From Lentisphaerota bacterium (lineage in GTDB: Bacteria; Verrucomicrobiota; Lentisphaeria; Victivallales; Victivallaceae): a DNA stretch of 64,000 nucleotides. Shown here piece after piece: positions 63,796 to 64,000 of this stretch (positions are counted from its first letter, which is position 1; each line of letters starts with the position of its first letter). A program made the position numbers and the translations under genes. Location of the stretch: contig CP071032.1 of the NCBI GenBank assembly GCA_017134815.1, positions 1,054,001-1,118,000 of the forward strand, given 5' to 3'. A model generated the notes under the pieces. It made no database searches, was not told where the DNA came from, and worked only from the letters and a program-made list of their open reading frames with translations.

Positions 63796-64000
63796 CTACT
63801 CAAATTTCTTAATTAAACTGACCTTACGCATTCTCCAGCTCCAGGCGGCATACAACAAGCCTCCAACTGAGGCAAGAATGCACAGCATCAGAAACAGGTC
63901 GCCGTTTCTCGCATAAAAGGTAAGCTCCGGATTAGCCGGTACCATAACCGGAATAATTCCGCTTCGGCGCCCCCGGATCTCTGGAGCAGGCACCTCTCTG
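63796..64000 (-). CDS. lnt: Probable apolipoprotein N-acyltransferase, C-terminal end (partial)
   Basis: The frame enters from the right edge without a start and encodes about 68 residues: RE, then VPAPEIRGRRSGIIPVMVP, ANPELTFYARNGD and a final membrane segment (LFLMLCILASVGGLLYAAW). The TFYARNGD-plus-helix ending is the pattern of Lnt, which N-acylates lipoproteins in the inner membrane. The catalytic domain lies outside the window, so the call rests on the tail alone. It is convergent with the aminotransferase gene. Confidence 0.6.
   Translation of the reverse strand, partial: REVPAPEIRGRRSGIIPVMVPANPELTFYARNGDLFLMLCILASVGGLLYAAWSWRMRKVSLIKKFE

Noticed and set aside
1-64000. CRISPR arrays, tRNA or rRNA genes, insertion sequences
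   Set aside because: No regularly spaced repeats, tRNA T-arm/acceptor patterns, rRNA segments or transposase frames were seen on reading both strands.

Overview
The window reads as chromosome of a Gram-negative, probably anaerobic or fermentative bacterium. It has lipoprotein genes and an apparent apolipoprotein N-acyltransferase, a ferredoxin-linked 2-oxoacid oxidoreductase and an electron-confurcating type lactate dehydrogenase. The mixture (two-half phosphofructokinase, a contractile-injection locus) would fit a member of the Lentisphaerota/PVC group, but this is inference: no rRNA or tRNA gene is visible and no search was possible.

Layout. 1-735 is the 5' end of valS (minus). 1132-1935 is a pair of Hsp20 chaperones behind a sigma-54-like promoter. 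2024-8477 (minus) holds a DMT permease, an SPFH/GYF_2 protein, a lipoprotein acetolactate decarboxylase, a secreted protein of unknown function and two tandem SAM methyltransferases, one degenerate. 8800-11464 is a sugar-type ABC importer, followed by a MarC protein, a cobalamin riboswitch with a broken small gene, and an exported class II glutamine amidotransferase. 14463-18960 concerns aromatic amino acids: a Tyr/Trp-type permease, a small symporter accessory protein, a decayed sodium:solute symporter, and indolepyruvate oxidoreductase iorAB lacking the usual C-terminal ferredoxin domain.

20647-38454 is the main accessory region: twelve same-strand genes ending at a strong terminator. They form a divergent type VI secretion-like operon: sheath TssC, Hcp-like candidate, TssA-like, lipoprotein TssJ-like, TssL, TssF, a P-loop-less TssM, TssG, a DUF4280 PAAR-like tip fused to a long helical protein, a free beta-helix needle, a gp27/VgrG-like hub with a zinc ribbon, and a large protein with an HCxxGxDR phosphatase motif. 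TssB, TssE, TssK and ClpV are not present. A 1.7-kb AT-rich gene-free leader with a 29-bp palindrome precedes it.

38761-46231 is a divergent alpha-glucobiose (probably trehalose) locus: MFS carrier, GH65 phosphorylase and beta-phosphoglucomutase against a LysR regulator and a GH37 trehalase. A stand-alone eukaryotic-like kinase (46261-47439) adjoins it. 47707-53218 is a lactate operon: FadR-type regulator, lactate racemase LarA, EtfB, EtfA with a ferredoxin domain, and FAD-linked lactate dehydrogenase, with a TTGGTACTACCAA operator. The rest is housekeeping: aat, uvrB, two-half PFK, a PHP phosphoesterase, SrkA-like kinase, a homocysteine methyltransferase/methylene-THF reductase fusion, an aspartate-type aminotransferase, and the 3' end of a probable lnt.
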